NCBI GenBank assembly: GCA_047495785.1
Contig: JBLDXI010000001.1
Coordinates: 1,612,001 to 1,676,000, forward strand
Direction: 5' to 3'
Length of the DNA: 64,000 bases
Source of the DNA: Lepidodermella squamata
Lineage: Eukaryota; Gastrotricha
Part shown: positions 31,865 to 44,853 of the stretch, one piece after another
How positions within the stretch are numbered: position 1 is the stretch's first letter
Layout of the letters: every line of letters starts with the position of its first letter
The notes under the pieces: generated by a model
The model's input: the letters and a program-made list of their open reading frames with translations, nothing else
Databases searched by the model: none
What the model was told of the DNA's origin: nothing
Program-made: the position numbers and the translations under genes

Positions 31865-33167
31865 TTCTGTGTAGAAGCGATAGAAATTCGAAATAAAAGC
31901 TACAAATAGCAAATATTGACAGAGGGTTCAGGAAAGCTTCAATTTCCACACGTAGCGTTAACACTCAAGTGAGACCGCAGCTTGTTGGCAGAGCTATGTG
32001 TTAAAAATCTTATCACAAAAACTGTGTTTTTTTCTCCAACATTTGGAAAAAAGTGTTGAAAGAGTACCTAAGAACTTGATATATACAAAGGCTCCGTGTT
32101 TTTATTTTGTAGAGTCTTTTAAAAAAAGTACAACGTGTGACCTGTTGGGAGGCATTTGTGTGGAATTTTCGTAAAATTAATGTTATGAAAATACTTTTTT
32201 TTAGAATAAAGCGCATCCTCGGCTTCGCAGATGATCCAGCTAAATAATATGTAAATGAGGTTTTATACCGCAAACAACTGGACAAGTTTTTCCATAATTT
32301 TCTGGCTGCCGGCTAAAATATGTTTTATATCTATATATACTCGTCTGATATTTCACGCATAAAAAATTATGCACACATCCGCCTTATTAGAGATTGTAGC
32401 CTTTTTAGCAGACTCCGAAGTAACATTTCACCGAATTAATTGGCCATTTTTTTAAATTTCCCAAAAACACCAAAATATGTCAGAAATGTAAATTTAAAAA
32501 TATCTAAAAACTCTCAGAAAATATCGATTTTTTTGAATATTTGGGATTTTTTATATTTTCATAGGTATGCACATTTTTGACATAATTCGGGGTTTTTGGG
32601 GAATTTCAAAAATTTTCAAATAATTCGGTTAATTTTTGGTTGAGTTGGGACTTTTAACTTCCATTTTCCGCACATTTTTGAAAAGCTGAAATGAGAGATA
32701 ATTGATATCAATAAATCAAGCAATCAGGAATTCGGGAATTTTCCTTTGATTAAGTGCTTTGTCGTTCAAAGCCGTAATACAGGTTTCGGATGCACCGGCG
32801 CCATCGAGAAGACACGCCGTGAGTGTTTACTCGAAACGACTCATCATCGTCGCTACAAAAATTGCGCGCATGCATGCATGTCGCGCGGGCGTTAAGTTAA
32901 AAGTTGCCTAATCCGATTACCTATTATCTGTAAAGCAAATTGTAATGGTTGTGATATTAATGATTATTGTTGACGTCGACCAGCAAGCAACAAAGCGACG
33001 TATTATAATAAAAACAATAAAACAAAAATAATAAGTCCGAGACGTGTGTGAAACTTTTTTGACACCTATCATCTTATTAGGTACATGTTACGTGTTATTT
33101 TTCCATCCTCTAATTAGGTCTAACGAACCGGTTTTGGTACCTTTTTTTGTTCGCGATTTAGGCAGTT
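31865..33167. other. Intergenic region upstream of divergent genes
   Basis: Divergent promoter space for MCTP paralogue 2 (minus) and esterase 1 (plus). Contains a GCGCGCATGCATGCATGTCGCGCG-like self-complementary stretch near 32866-32890 and AT-rich tracts. No gene seen. Confidence 0.4.
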
Positions 33168-35311
33168 ATGCTTCGATACGTTGTGTGCCTACTCGGCGTA
33201 GTAGACACCCTACTCGCCGCCCCGCCCAATTTATCGCCGCCTGTCTATACAAAAAATGGCATTTTAATCGGCCATCGCGTCAGTGTTGGTGGCTTAGAAG
33301 CTTACGAATTCGACGGCGTGCCTTTCGCCGAGCCGCCTGTTGGGACGTTACGCTTCAAAAAAACGCAGCCGAAACAGCGCTGGCCCAATGCGTTGCTATG
33401 CATGACCCCGCCGCCCGCCTGTCCTCAGGTCATTCCGACCCCGTTCGGGCCAAATTTTTCCGGCACCCTCCAGATGCGCCTCAACACCACAATGTCTGAG
33501 GATTGCCTCTACCTTAACATCTGGGTGCCTAGAGCTGGCTTGGACCAGTTGTACTACTCCCAAATGAACCCGCCATCTTTCGGCGCAACCACCCCACCGC
33601 CCCGCCAGCTACCCTTATTACCAGTTTTGGTCTACTTCCACGGCGGAGGGTTCGTCATGGGCTCTGGTAACAGCGATCTGTTGAATGGGACCGTTCTATC
33701 AGCCTTTAATAACATCATCGTTGTGACGGTTCAGTACCGTCTCGGTCCGCTTGGTTTCCTGTACACTGGTACCGACGACGCCCCGGGTAACCAGGGTCTT
33801 TGGGACCAACTTGAAGCTTTGAAATGGATTTGCGATAACATTGCAAATTTCGGCGGAAACTGCAACCAAATGACAATTGCTGGCCATAGCGCTGGTGGAG
33901 TTTCAGCGAGTTACCACTTGCTGTCACCCTACAGCCGGCAATATTTCCAACGAGCGATTTTACAGTCAGGAACCGCGTTGAGCGACTGGGGCGTTTTGAC
34001 TCAGACCGAGGCGAAGGCAAGGTCGAACCGACTCGCCCAACTTTTATCGGCTGATTGCTCAGACGGCGCGACTGTAGACCAGGAAACTACAGCCGCGTCA
34101 CGCATGACCTGTTTACGCTCGCTTGATGGCATGAAATTCGCGCAGAGGCAAAACGAGGTTCTGCAGGTTGATGACACCGGATCGCCTGGTCTATTCGCCT
34201 TCGCCTTCACCCCGGTTATCGACGGAGATTTCGTCCCGCGAAATCCTAGGGACATGTTGCAAGTCGGCGATTTCTACAACGTATCGATTCTTGTTGGATT
34301 AACCAAGGAGGAAGGCTCGATTCCAGTTCAACTTTCCCTTCAGGTAAGCAAATTTTTCTAGACTCAGCATTCAGCTGAAAATGTCTGAATTTCAGGGGTT
34401 GAAACTTTTGCCGAATCCACTAGTTCCTAATCGAACTATGGATAATTTTGACCAAGTCGCTTATGAAGGATTTATTCAAAGCTACTTCCTGTACTACCCT
34501 CGAAACGGAATTCTTTCGTATCCAGTCATTCAGGAGGGCATTCGCCTCATTTATTCAGCCCTGAGTAATAACGGCGAAATTATGATGGGCCGAAGCGTTA
34601 TTGATCGGGTCGTTCAGGCTGTTGGCGATTGGGCCCTGGCTTGTCCTACAATTCTATGGGCTGACTACTACTCAGATTCGCCTGATGATTACAAAATCAG
34701 GGTGAGTAATTCGCTGATAACTTCGATTTCCTTACTTCGAATTTGATTTCAGACTTTTATGTATTATTTCACCCAACGATCGAGTCAAAATCCGTGGCCA
34801 GCGTGGACTGGGGTGGTACATGGTGAAGAACTGCCTTATTTATTCGGTGAGCCTTTCGCGAATTACGCCGCGAAAATGTCCTACACCGAAGAAGAAAAGC
34901 TGCTCAGCCGTGTTTTGATGGCGTATTTTGTCAATTTCGCCAAGTTTGGCGACCCCAACCGGGCTGATCCGACGAGTAAAAGCCAGGCGAACTCGCTATC
35001 TCTGAGACCGTGGCCTGAGTACAAGGACTCGTTGGGTAGAATGGCTGCTCATATCAATATTCAGACCAGAGTTCGGCAAGAAGGGGATGGTGGTGTCTAT
35101 GGCCTGAAGAGGCGAGAATGCGCGGTACGAAAATTTTCTGAAATTTCGGGAATTTTTTATTTGTTTCCAAATTTGAATAGTTCTGGAATTTCCTGTCCAG
35201 GGTGCACACAGCAATTACTGTCGGTACGTTACGATTTTTTTACGATAATAAAGTGGTTATGATCCTCTCAATTTACAGCCGGACAATGTGGTCGTGAAAG
35301 TGCCGATCTAG
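33168..35311 (+). CDS. Secreted type-B carboxylesterase 1
   Basis: Serine hydrolase of the carboxylesterase/cholinesterase family. Exons 33168-34343, 34396-34701, 34753-35124, then one or two short 3' exons whose phase I could not settle (a stop at 35295-35297 or 35309-35311). Signal peptide MLRYVVCLLGVVDTLLAAP. Motifs: YEFDGVPFAEPPVG, SEDCLYLNIWVP, oxyanion hole FHGGGF, VQYRLGPLGF, PGNQGLWDQLEALKWI, nucleophile elbow GHSAGG (usual GESAGG, with His for Glu before Ser), acid residue in TKEEGS, and catalytic His in VVHGEELPYLFGEPF. Distinctive are a Pro-rich insertion (TTPPPRQLP) before the oxyanion motif and a higher-GC coding sequence than its neighbours. Substrate unknown. Poly(A) site AATAAA near 35510. 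Confidence 0.8.
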
Positions 35312-37537
35312 TTATGCTAAATCCTTGGAAACCGCCGACTACAACGCCCAAATCAGACGCTGCAGCTGGTCGCCGCTAACACTCTCTCGCGGCAATCGCC
35401 GCTTTCTAATCTAAAAATTTCCCAATATATTTATATATAGTTTCGACTCAAGTTTACAGCTGCGTTTCACGTTTCCAAAATCGTTATATTTTGACAGTTA
35501 TCAATAAGAAATAAATCGGCTTATTTTTTCAACGTGAAGTGCGAAGTGTTTTTACTCGATTATGGCTCGATCGATGCAAAACAAAGATCGTTATAGTTTA
35601 ACTCAATTTCTTACACGCATCTGATGTTTTATTGACGTTAGCCGCCCGACAATATATTATTATATCGGTCGCGCGAAAGGTAAAAAGTAAATAAAGCGCT
35701 GAATTAAGGCCGCAGAGCGCTTCCGCTAAAAATGGCCATTCGCTTTAATATTTCGCGTTTAAACACTAGTAAATATTCTATAAACCGCCGGTTCGTCCCA
35801 GCCACCAGTCGAGTATGAGTTAATTGAAGTACGCGTTTGTATTATATACCTATTATTTTTAAATAATATTACAGAACGCGGCATGTCCCGTAGAAAAATT
35901 GCGTTGCATGGTATAAAAAGTAAATAACAACAAGGACTATAAAATTTGCATTGATTGAATGCCGCGTGCTCCTATGTATGGATGCGCCGCACCTTAAGAG
36001 CCATGGCCGTAATAATAAAACGAGCAGGCCGCGCCTTGTCGTTGTCGTTTCGCCGCGCGCAATCAACACGTGTCATGTTGCGCGCAAAATATGTTTTGCG
36101 AAAAATAACGCCTCGCTTTGAACGAAAGATGCGCAATAGCAGGTATTTATTTTTTACACACATGCTGCGATTTTTGGTGTTTTTGTTTATTTTATACAAT
36201 AAACGTGTTTTGAGCAGCAGAGTGCACTCGCGTATTCGATCCTCCTCAAAAAAGGAGGGCTCTCTTACATCCAGTAGAGCGAAGTACAGGTAAATAATAA
36301 ATTATTCCGAATTAGGACAAATACTACTATCATTCGCTCCCCTTTTATTGATAGAATGGGCATAAGGTATTTTTACTGCAAATTAATTCTTTGCAAATAT
36401 GCAAAGGACTTGCGCGATGATTCTATTTTACGATAATTTTCTTGATAAATGGGAAATAAAAATTGTCCACTTACATTTTTGCCATTTTACAGGATATTTG
36501 TTGTCCTTTTTTTTAATTGCGCATTGTTTATTTACCTAATTTTCAGCGGACTGTTTTGCAAGTTTTTACACGCTCCTGTTTGTGTTTTACCTGTCATCAC
36601 TAATTAGTCACCGTAAGCGTTACAAGTATATCAAGATGAATGTTTGCCCCGCTTTTGTCAAAATATGCCGACTATACTGGACAACTGCGAGTTGGATATG
36701 AAATGCATAATTTTAGCAAACATTCGCTCACGAAATTAGGTGTCATGAAAAACGGAAACTTGGGTTTTGAAATTTCAATTTTTTTAAACCGGAACTTTGA
36801 AAATATTTAGATTTGTTGTTAGCGATTTCACGTGTTATAAGCGGATTACTAACGAAACATTTGTGAAAAATTAAGGATTAGGGCAATTTATTACCTTTTA
36901 ATGACCCTAAAATAATGAATACACTTCAGAGTTGAAATTTTTTATTCCTAAGGATTGAGTTCAGGCATGTGTTTACTAAGGCGCGATGATTGCGCGAGGA
37001 GATGGGATCCCATCAATCTCATAATTTGCTCACATGTTTTTCATTCAACGTTCTCATTTCAAAGAAAGAATTTATTGCTTTCAATAATTGCAACGTGAGA
37101 GTTAAGGAAGTGCATTTTCACCCGACCAAAGTAGGGCAGAAAAATAGCACATCGCGGTACAGTTTTATTTGTCAACAAAATATATAGGAAATGCTTATTA
37201 AAGTCGAACTAATTGGCCGATAATATTACGTTTGCTGATATTTTGTTGCAATTTTTAGAAGTTTTCAATGGTGTTATTTTGTGGCGGCCTGTAATCGAAT
37301 ATTTCCTCAGTATCGCCGAACTGCTAGCTAATACCTGGCCCTCGATAATAATGCGCCGGAAAAGGTGAGGCCATTTCTTTGAGTTGTTATTCAACCTCAA
37401 TCTTAGTTCATGTATCAGTGCGAAAAAATATTCTAAAATGGCGATTATATTCTAGAAAAATTATTCCATTTTCATGATTTTAATTTCTTTCTTTTAATTT
37501 TCACAGAGCATTTTGATATGCCACATAATTTGTGACA
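35312..37537. other. 2.2-kb intergenic region
   Basis: No gene found. Short AT-driven open frames at 35955-36293 and 36990-37187 have no recognised features. A perfect 14-bp palindrome, GATGGGATCCCATC, is at 37001-37014. Confidence 0.4.
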
Positions 37538-39683
37538 ATGGGCTGGATTTTACTCGTTTCACTTGGCTTCGCATGTCTGGTTAGCGATTCCTTAGGACAA
37601 CGAACCAGTCTTGTTGTTCAAACAAAAACCGGCCCAATCAGAGGCCGTTTGGTATCGCTATCGCCAACACTTGAAGTCTACGAATTTCTCGGCATTCCTT
37701 TCGCTGAGCCGCCAATAGGCGAGCGCAGATTCCGTAAACCGGTACCCAAAACGCGATGGCAATCAACCCTAGAAGCGAATCGATGGCCGAATATTTGCAT
37801 GCAAACCGATTTAACTGCCTTAATGCCCAACATGCAAAATTTCTCTGCTGTAATAGCTCAATACCCGGTAAAGAATTTTTTATTTCAATTCCTTCGAATC
37901 ATTTTTTTAATTTTAGAAAGCGAAACAATCAGAAGATTGTTTATACCTGAATATTTGGACTCCGAAGGCGATGTTGGACAAACTTGAGACCACGGCTGAC
38001 GAGCCGCCTAAAACTCTAGCCGTCTTTACTTTCATTCACGGTGGCGGTTTCAGTGCCGGCGGGACATCTATGGACCTTCATAACGGCTCGGTTTTAGCCG
38101 CCTATAACAACATAGTAGTCGCAACAATCCAATACCGCCTCGGCTCGCTCGGTTTCGGCTACTACGGCACGGAAAAAATGCCGGGAAATATGGGTTTATG
38201 GGACCAGCTAGAGGCGCTGAAGTGGTTATGTGAAAATCTCGGCGTTTTCGGCGGAAATTGCAGTGAGCATACAATAGCCGGGCAAAGTGCTGGTGGTGCC
38301 TCGGTGACTTATCATCTGCTGTCTCCCCAAAGCCGGCGATACTTTAAACGCGCCATTGTCGAATCTGGCTCGGCTTTAGCCCCGTGGGCCTTTCATAAAC
38401 GCGACGTAGCAACCCTTGTAACAGACATGATTGCGGCTATTCACTGCAATCGAAGCGTTAATCGGCTTCCAGTCGATGAGAAAATCGATTGTTTGAGTCG
38501 AGCCCCGGCCCTTGCCTTCCCGAAAATCGACTTTGTCCCGGCGATGAGAGGATACGGCTTCGCGTTTGGTCCGGTTGTAGACGGCGAATTTTTACCCCGA
38601 GATCCGATGGATATGATCAAAAGCGGCGATTTTTACCAATGCCCTCTAATGATTGGCTTCAATAAGGATGAAGGGTCCATGTTTCTGATGATGGCTCCCT
38701 CTGTTATGCAGTTATTCCCAGTCCCGCCTTATGGCAATGACCGAAATTTGCTGAACCAGCTAAATTTCACGCATTATAAGGCTATATTAAAAGATGGCTT
38801 TTCAATGTTCGGCAGCGGGTCGAATCCTAATCCGATTTTCGATAACGCCGTACAACTTCATTACTGGCCGTCTTCGCACCCTGGTTACCCGTTCGGGCCG
38901 GAGGTTGCAACTGCCACAGTCCAGGCTTCGGGTGACTTTGCAATTACTTGCCCGACTGTCACGTGGCTGGAAACGGTGGCGCAGTTCGGTAAAATGGGCT
39001 CGCGCATCTACGCGTATTATTTCTCGCATCGGCGGTCAAACCACCCGTGGCCGCAATGGATGGGCGTGCCTCATGGAGACGAACTTCCGTAAATTTCCAT
39101 TTAATTTTTTAATTTGCTGAAAACTAAGAATCTTGAACTTCGATCAAAATTTAAAATTTAAAATTTTAATTCTTAAATTATAATTTTTAATTTTTTTATA
39201 CAGATTTGTTTTCGGTGAGCCCGTGGCATCTTACGCTCGAAGTTACGGGTATTCCTATGACGACAAAGTCTTCAGCCGAGTGATTATGGCTTTCTGGTCC
39301 AATTTTGTTAAAACTGGGTAGGTTCTTCAAAATTCACGTGGGTAACATTAATTATTCTGATTCTTTATCAGAGATCCAAACCTTCGAGACATTAGCACAA
39401 TGAACATTGGCTACGGCCCTCTACAGCATCGCCCATGGCCAGCTTTCACTGGGGACGAGTGCCAATCCCAGATAATGGAAATGAGCGCCCTAACGCAGGT
39501 ATACAACTACGGGCCAGGAATTATTTGCGGGCTGAAAGCTCGCGACTGCATGGTAAGGCGGAATAATTTTTTATCAAAAGATTTGAAATTTTTTGAAATT
39601 TTCAGTTCTGGTCAGAATTTGTGCCGAAAATGGAGCAAATTATGCCGAAGAAGATGAGCCGACCCTCTGACGACTACAGTTGA
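37538..39683 (+). CDS. Secreted type-B carboxylesterase 2
   Basis: Exons 37538-37867, 37917-39088, 39204-39317, 39372-39552, 39606-39683; 624 residues. Signal peptide MGWILLVSLGFACLVSDSLG. Motifs: YEFLGIPFAEPPIG, SEDCLYLNIW, FIHGGGFSAGG, IQYRLGSLGFGYYG, MPGNMGLWDQLEALKWL, nucleophile elbow GQSAGG (Gln where Glu is usual), acid residue in NKDEGS, catalytic His in VPHGDELP. The 3' exons encode FVFGEPVASYARSYGYSYDD, DPNLRD, RPWPAFTGDECQSQI, GLKARDCM and FWSEFVPKM, a C-terminal layout shared by the whole array. No ER-retention signal at the end, so it is probably exported. Substrate unknown. Confidence 0.85.
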
Positions 39684-40073
39684 ACTCGAAATCGACATCT
39701 AAACTATGAAAAAATCTCTGAATCTTCGCAAAGCTTTCTGCCGCACTCAGTTCGATAACAGTACAATGAAATGTGCCAAAAAATCATTTATTTTTCCTCC
39801 TGCGCGCGATATCTGTGAATGAGATCTACCTGTTTAATTTTCCTTCTTCATAATTATTTCTGTCCAACAGCTACATTATATAATAGCTATATTTTTCTAT
39901 CACTCACATGAAAAAAAAACTGCTTGTAAATATAATAAAGCGAGTAAAATTGAACTCTGTCAGTGCAAACGAGCGCGAATTCCGGAATTTTAATTAGCCC
40001 AGCTTAATAATTATACTCATGTACAACATATAACGTGATCACTATACAACGCTACACAGCATTCACCGGAACC
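39684..40073. other. Gene-free spacer
   Basis: Contains an ATAATAAAGC poly(A)-like site near 39935 for esterase 2. No other feature seen. Confidence 0.4.
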
Positions 40074-41198
40074 ATGCCAGAAAATTTCAGTTTACTGATA
40101 CTTTTTTTCCTATTAACTGGATCATTCGCCTGCTTCAAAAAAGAAGACAAGGTAGGAATAGGTTTTCAATGATCAACAGGTGATTTTTCGATATTTTATT
40201 TCAAGAGGGATGATCGAAGACCTCCAGCTCCTTATGTTCCGGTGAGATTCGATTTTTTTATCATGATCAGTTCTCAATACCCCATTTTTATTTAGCCAGC
40301 GCCTGATAACAATGTGCCTCCTGTTACCAATTTAAACGTAGCAGATTTATACATGCAATTAAGCCGGGTGATTACAGAAAATCCGAATTACGAAGACGCC
40401 AGGCGATTGATTCAACAAATCGATCTAAGAACAGGCGGGCGATTCGATGCCAACTGGCATATGCCCGGTGTTTTCCAGTATTGCGATCACGAATTGAAAG
40501 ACGGAACCCTTCTTCATTTATCCGTACCCTGTCCTAGCAATCAGGCCGATCGGCTGAATATCGCGAAATTGTTCATCGAAAGAGGCGCTGATGTGAATCT
40601 TAAAGACGGAAAAGGCAACACGCCGCTGATTTTAAGCGCGAAGAAGGGCTATCTCCGTGGGTCGCAACTTTTGGTAGAACACGGCGCCGATCCTGATGAG
40701 AAGGACGAGGCGAGTTGGACACCCATACTACACGCCGCTAATTTGAATCACGTCGATTTAGTTCGATACCTTGCTAAGGTGTCTGCTAATGTGGATCATG
40801 GTGATTTCTACGGGACAACTGCTCTGATGTTTGCAGCATCTAACGGGCATATCGACAGCGTTCAAATTCTTGTCGATAGCTCGGCTGATGTCAATAAGCT
40901 GGATGCTAATCGTAAAACAGCCCTAATGTGGGCCGCGGCTATGGGACATTCAAGTATTGTTCGGTATTTAGCGAACAAAGGCGCTGATGTCAACGTGAAG
41001 GACGGCGCTGGTCGAAATGCTTTCCTGTTATCGGCGAAATACCTCGATCTAGTGCGATTTTTCATCGAAGAACTTGGCTTCGATCCAAATCAGACCGACA
41101 ATTACAAGCAGAATATAGCTTACATGGCAACTGCTAATGGCTATAAAGACGTTATGGACTATCTTGTTGACAAGGGCTACGTTGATAGAGAATATTAA
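40074..41198 (+). CDS. Secreted ankyrin-repeat protein 1
   Basis: Exons 40074-40151, 40206-40241 and 40296-41198, all phase 0; about 338 residues. Exon 1 is a signal peptide ending in cysteine (NFSLLILFFLLTGSFACFKK). Exon 2 encodes a short Pro-rich piece (RDDRRPPAPYVP). Exon 3 has an N-terminal cap (GGRFDANWHMPG, DGTLLHLSVPC) and about six ankyrin repeats (KLFIERGADVNLKDGKGNTP, QLLVEHGADPDEKDEASWTP, ILVDSSADVNKLD, YLANKGADVNVKD, and two weaker ones). Ankyrin repeats bind proteins and are nearly always intracellular; here a cleavable leader is spliced in front. It lies between esterases 2 and 3 on the same strand. Acceptor of exon 2 is TTTCAAG. Confidence 0.75.
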
Positions 41199-41720
41199 AT
41201 CATCCTGCTAATTTTTATTCTCCTTAGCTGATTTCATCTTTCAGATGCACTGAGCGTGAAAAAAATCAAAATAAAGCAGGCGAATTTGTTGCCTTGACAA
41301 CGGCCCGAATGAGTGCACTTCGAGTAGAGACGCCGAGGACCCTTGAGGTTAGGCGAACAAAAGATTGGGTATCCAGGTAATAAATATCAGAGATCTCTTA
41401 TGAATGAATAAAGGCCAGGAAGTGCATGGTCCTTATGCTGTCGCCTGGTACACAAACTATTCTACTGCTAATGTAGATCATTTTATTATTTCAAATTGAT
41501 TTCGCGGATTTTTAACTTTTGCTACTTCACCTATTTTTCGGGTATAGACCGGAAAAAGCAGGACCCACAAATAATTTGGCCAATCACTATAATATTTTGC
41601 TATTTTTGTTTGCGCGCACATAAGGGCGACTTCCTGCAAAACTTCACGCCGTTATTCGATACATACATGAGCTATTTTTCCTATATTATAGACCAATGAT
41701 TTTTTGATTTGACGACCAGC
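41199..41720. other. Gene-free spacer
   Basis: Has an AATAAAGC poly(A)-like site near 41270 for the ankyrin gene. A frame at 41496-41699 is AT-rich with no features. Confidence 0.4.
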
Positions 41721-44444
41721 ATGATTTTATCAGTAGTTTTGGTCGCATGTTGCGCGGTCTTGATCCAAGCCCAAGACAGCCCTGTTGTTAGGACAAAATC
41801 AGGACCAGTCCGGGGTAGAATTGTTCAACTTCGAGATGCTCGCCAGGACGTTTACGAATTCATCGGAATTCCTTTCGCTGAACCGCCGACTGGAGATCGG
41901 CGCCTTAGGAAACCCGTACCTAAAGCAGCCTGGTCTTCTACGTTAAACGCAACTCAACCTCCAAATGCTTGTATGCAAAAGCAGTACGGCAATATTTTCT
42001 TCAATTCAACCTCAGACACCCTGCGACCAGGGGTGTCCCGCTCGGAGGATTGCCTCTACCTTAATATCTGGGTCCCAAAACCCGCAATGGACGCGTTTGC
42101 TGGAAACACCTCGAAGAAACTCCTGCCAGTATTCACCTTTATCCATGGCGGGGCTTTCATATCCGGAGCTTCCATGATCACTACCTACAACGGGACGATG
42201 TTGAGTGGCTATAACAACATTATAGTCGCTACAATCCAATACCGACTTGGCCGATTTGGGTTCACGTACATTAACGGCGCTGGGAATGAATCAGTCAGCA
42301 ATCTAGGTCTATGGGACCAGTTGGAGGCTATGAAGTGGATCTCTGAGAATATCGCTTCATTCGTCGGAAATTCGAGTGAAATCACGTTGGGTGGCGAAAG
42401 TGCCGGGGCAGCTTCAGTCTCGTTTCATGTTCTATCACCTTATTCGAGGCGATTCTTCCAACGAGCCATAATGCAATCAGGCTCGGCTTTGTCTCCCTGG
42501 GCGTATCAAATGCCGAAAGATGCGGATGACATGAATAACTTGGTCCTGCAAAAACTGGTTAGCATGAAAAAATGCAACGGTACTTTCAATAACCGAACTA
42601 CTCCAGCGGTTAAATTACGATGCTTGAGGAGCGTTGCGGCAACTGACCTTCTCGACATGGACGACATGCTGATTGCAGAAGGCTATGGGTATGGATCGTC
42701 TCCTGTGATTGACGGGGACTTCATTCCTATGCAGCCTGATGACATGCTTTCGGCTGGCAATTTTTCTAAAATTCCTATTCTCGTTGGAGCTAATAGGGAG
42801 GAAGGTTCTTGGTTGCTTCTCATGAATGATGATGTAGGTTTCAATAGAAGAAAAAGTGTAAAAATTAAAGTTTAACGAAAGTAATTATAGGACATAGGAT
42901 GTCTAAGTATACTGAATACGTTCATTGTTCGGGCTCATAATTTTCGAAATTTTTACCGAATTTCACTTTTGAATTTCCAATTTGTAAATGCGCTGAGTGG
43001 TCAATTCATTTATGATTTGAAAAATTAAAAAATTGAAATTAAAAAAAATTTGAAATTTTGAAAAAAATGGATTTTTTTGAATTTTTGCCCTAGTTTATAG
43101 GTATATAGGATATAGTATATAGGAGAAACACGCCAAGGGACCATTTAAAAGCTGCCCGAACGAAAATGTATACATTATTTCTCGGGTATTTCTGCCATTA
43201 ATTTGACATTTCCAAAAAATCCCTGAACAGTATCAGTAAAAAACCCTAAAATAAAAATAGCCAGAAATCTCTAAACATGTCCGAGGCTATCGAGTTCAGG
43301 GCGTTTTTAGGGGTTTTTGATTATTTTTCAGGGATTTTTGGGAAATTTCAAATTAATGGCAGAAATACCCGGAAATTTTTTTGAGAATTTTCGCAAAAAC
43401 GGAATTTAAATTGGTTTTCTTGGGTGGCGTCTAATATTATTACCATGATCGTTCCAGTTTCTTCAGAAAAATGATGAAAAAATGCACAAATCCTTACCGA
43501 TTGTTTCACAGATTTTGCTATTTTCCCTGCAGCTAAAGGAATTTTATTATATTCAATATCTAATTTCAGGTAGGAGACATGCTTCCAACCCAGGACAATC
43601 CTGACATGAGCCTTGACGGGTTAAACTCAACGCACTACAACCAGCTTCTAGCAATGGCTTACGATGTTTCAAGCGGTTTCGACACCAGCAACGTCAGCGC
43701 CATGGTCCCTGAAGCAATCGGAATCACCTACTGGCCGATGAAACACGAAGGCTACCCTGTCGGGCGAGAAGTCATAGATGCAGTGGTTCAGGCTTCAGGC
43801 GACTACGCTTTCACATGCCCGACCTTCTCATTCGTTGATATGGCGACAGATTTTTTGGACAACAACACGACTAAAGCTTTTGCGTACCATTTCACGCAAC
43901 GAACTTCGATTTCACCCTTCCCGCAATGGTTTGGGGTTATGCATGGCGACGAACTGCCCTACATTTTCGGCGACCTATTCCAGCCCTACTCTCAGGATGT
44001 CGGCTTTTCTTCTGACGAAAAGCTTCTCAGCAAAGTTATGATGGATTTCTGGGGCAAATTTATCAAGTTTGGGTGAGTGCCGAATTTTTTTAATAAAAAT
44101 TGGACTGATCCTGGTTTTCAGGGATCCTAATGTTCGAGATCCATCTTGGGGCTGCGATTTGACGATGCGAGCACCTATGGGCCCAAGTGCCTGCCACAGG
44201 CGGCCTTGGCCAACCTATTCAGGATCGAAAGATTGCTCATCGCAGATTTTCGAGCTGAACGTCCTAACACAAGTTTTCAACTACGGAAATCCAGTTGGGT
44301 GTAACTTGAAAGCGCGAAATTGCTTGGTAATATTTTCGAGTAAAATAAATATGCAAAAAACTCGAATTTTTCTCTGTTTAGTTTTGGTCCGATTTCCTGC
44401 CAAAGTTGCTCGCATCCACTTATGATGACAACAATGACGATTGA
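41721..44444 (+). CDS. Secreted type-B carboxylesterase 3
   Basis: Exons 41721-42833, 43570-44072, 44122-44326, 44382-44444; 627 residues. Signal peptide MILSVVLVACCAVLIQAQ. Motifs: YEFIGIPFAEPPTG, SEDCLYLNIWVP, FIHGGAFISGA, IQYRLGRFGF, NLGLWDQLEAMKWI, nucleophile elbow GESAGA, acid residue in NREEGS, catalytic His in VMHGDELPYIFGD. The C-terminal part has DPNVRD, RRPWPTYSG, CSSQIFELN, CNLKARNCL and FWSDFLPK. The first intron (42834-43569, 736 nt) is the largest in the array and contains a fold-back element. The fusion of the first exons into one 1.1-kb exon is shared only with esterase 1. Confidence 0.85.
43181..43373. repeat. Fold-back (MITE-like) element in esterase 3 intron 1
   Basis: Arms at 43182-43226 and 43329-43373 are inverted copies with a few mismatches (outer part CGGGTATTTCTGCCATTAA). 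Inner sequence also pairs in part (AAAAACCCTAAAA against TTTTAGGGGTTTTT). Total about 190 bp. Confidence 0.75.
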
Positions 44445-44620
44445 ACAAAAACTGCCGAAGAAAATTAAAAATCACTCATTAACACCTCACCAAGCTTAGC
44501 AACAATAATTAGTGAATGTTATTATAGCATTTATTTTGTCTGGAAATTGAATAAAATAGAGACGAATTTTCTCGTAATATTATTTTTCTGTACCCTGACC
44601 ACTACCTGTCATTATTATTT

Positions 44621-44843
44621 TAGGTTATTTTAGGAAAAAAATACCGTAAATGCCCTGACACACATACCTATAGCTCTTTCAGAATTAATAGGACAGGAAT
44701 TAATCTGACAAAAAATTTCGCCGCCACTGTGAATTTAGTGCTTTTAACCGGCACTAATTTACATTCCTGTCCTATAAATTCTGAAAGGGCTAGGAATGTG
44801 TGTCAGGGCATTTACGGTATTTAGTTCCTAAAATAACTTTTAT
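44621..44843. repeat. Fold-back (MITE-like) element directly upstream of secreted ankyrin gene 2
   Basis: Left arm from about 44622 (AGGTTATTTTAGG, then TACCGTAAATGCCCTGACAC) to about 44698; right arm from about 44765 to 44840 (GTGTCAGGGCATTTACGGTA, then CCTAAAATAACTT). Arms of roughly 75-80 bp differ at several positions. The element ends about 10 bp before the ankyrin start codon. Confidence 0.8.
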
Positions 44844-44853
44844 CTAAAGAGAA

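Noticed and set aside
35955-36293. Plus-strand frame of 112 residues in the large intergenic gap
   Set aside because: Arg/Phe/Leu-rich AT/GC-skewed composition with an overlapping antisense frame; no family.
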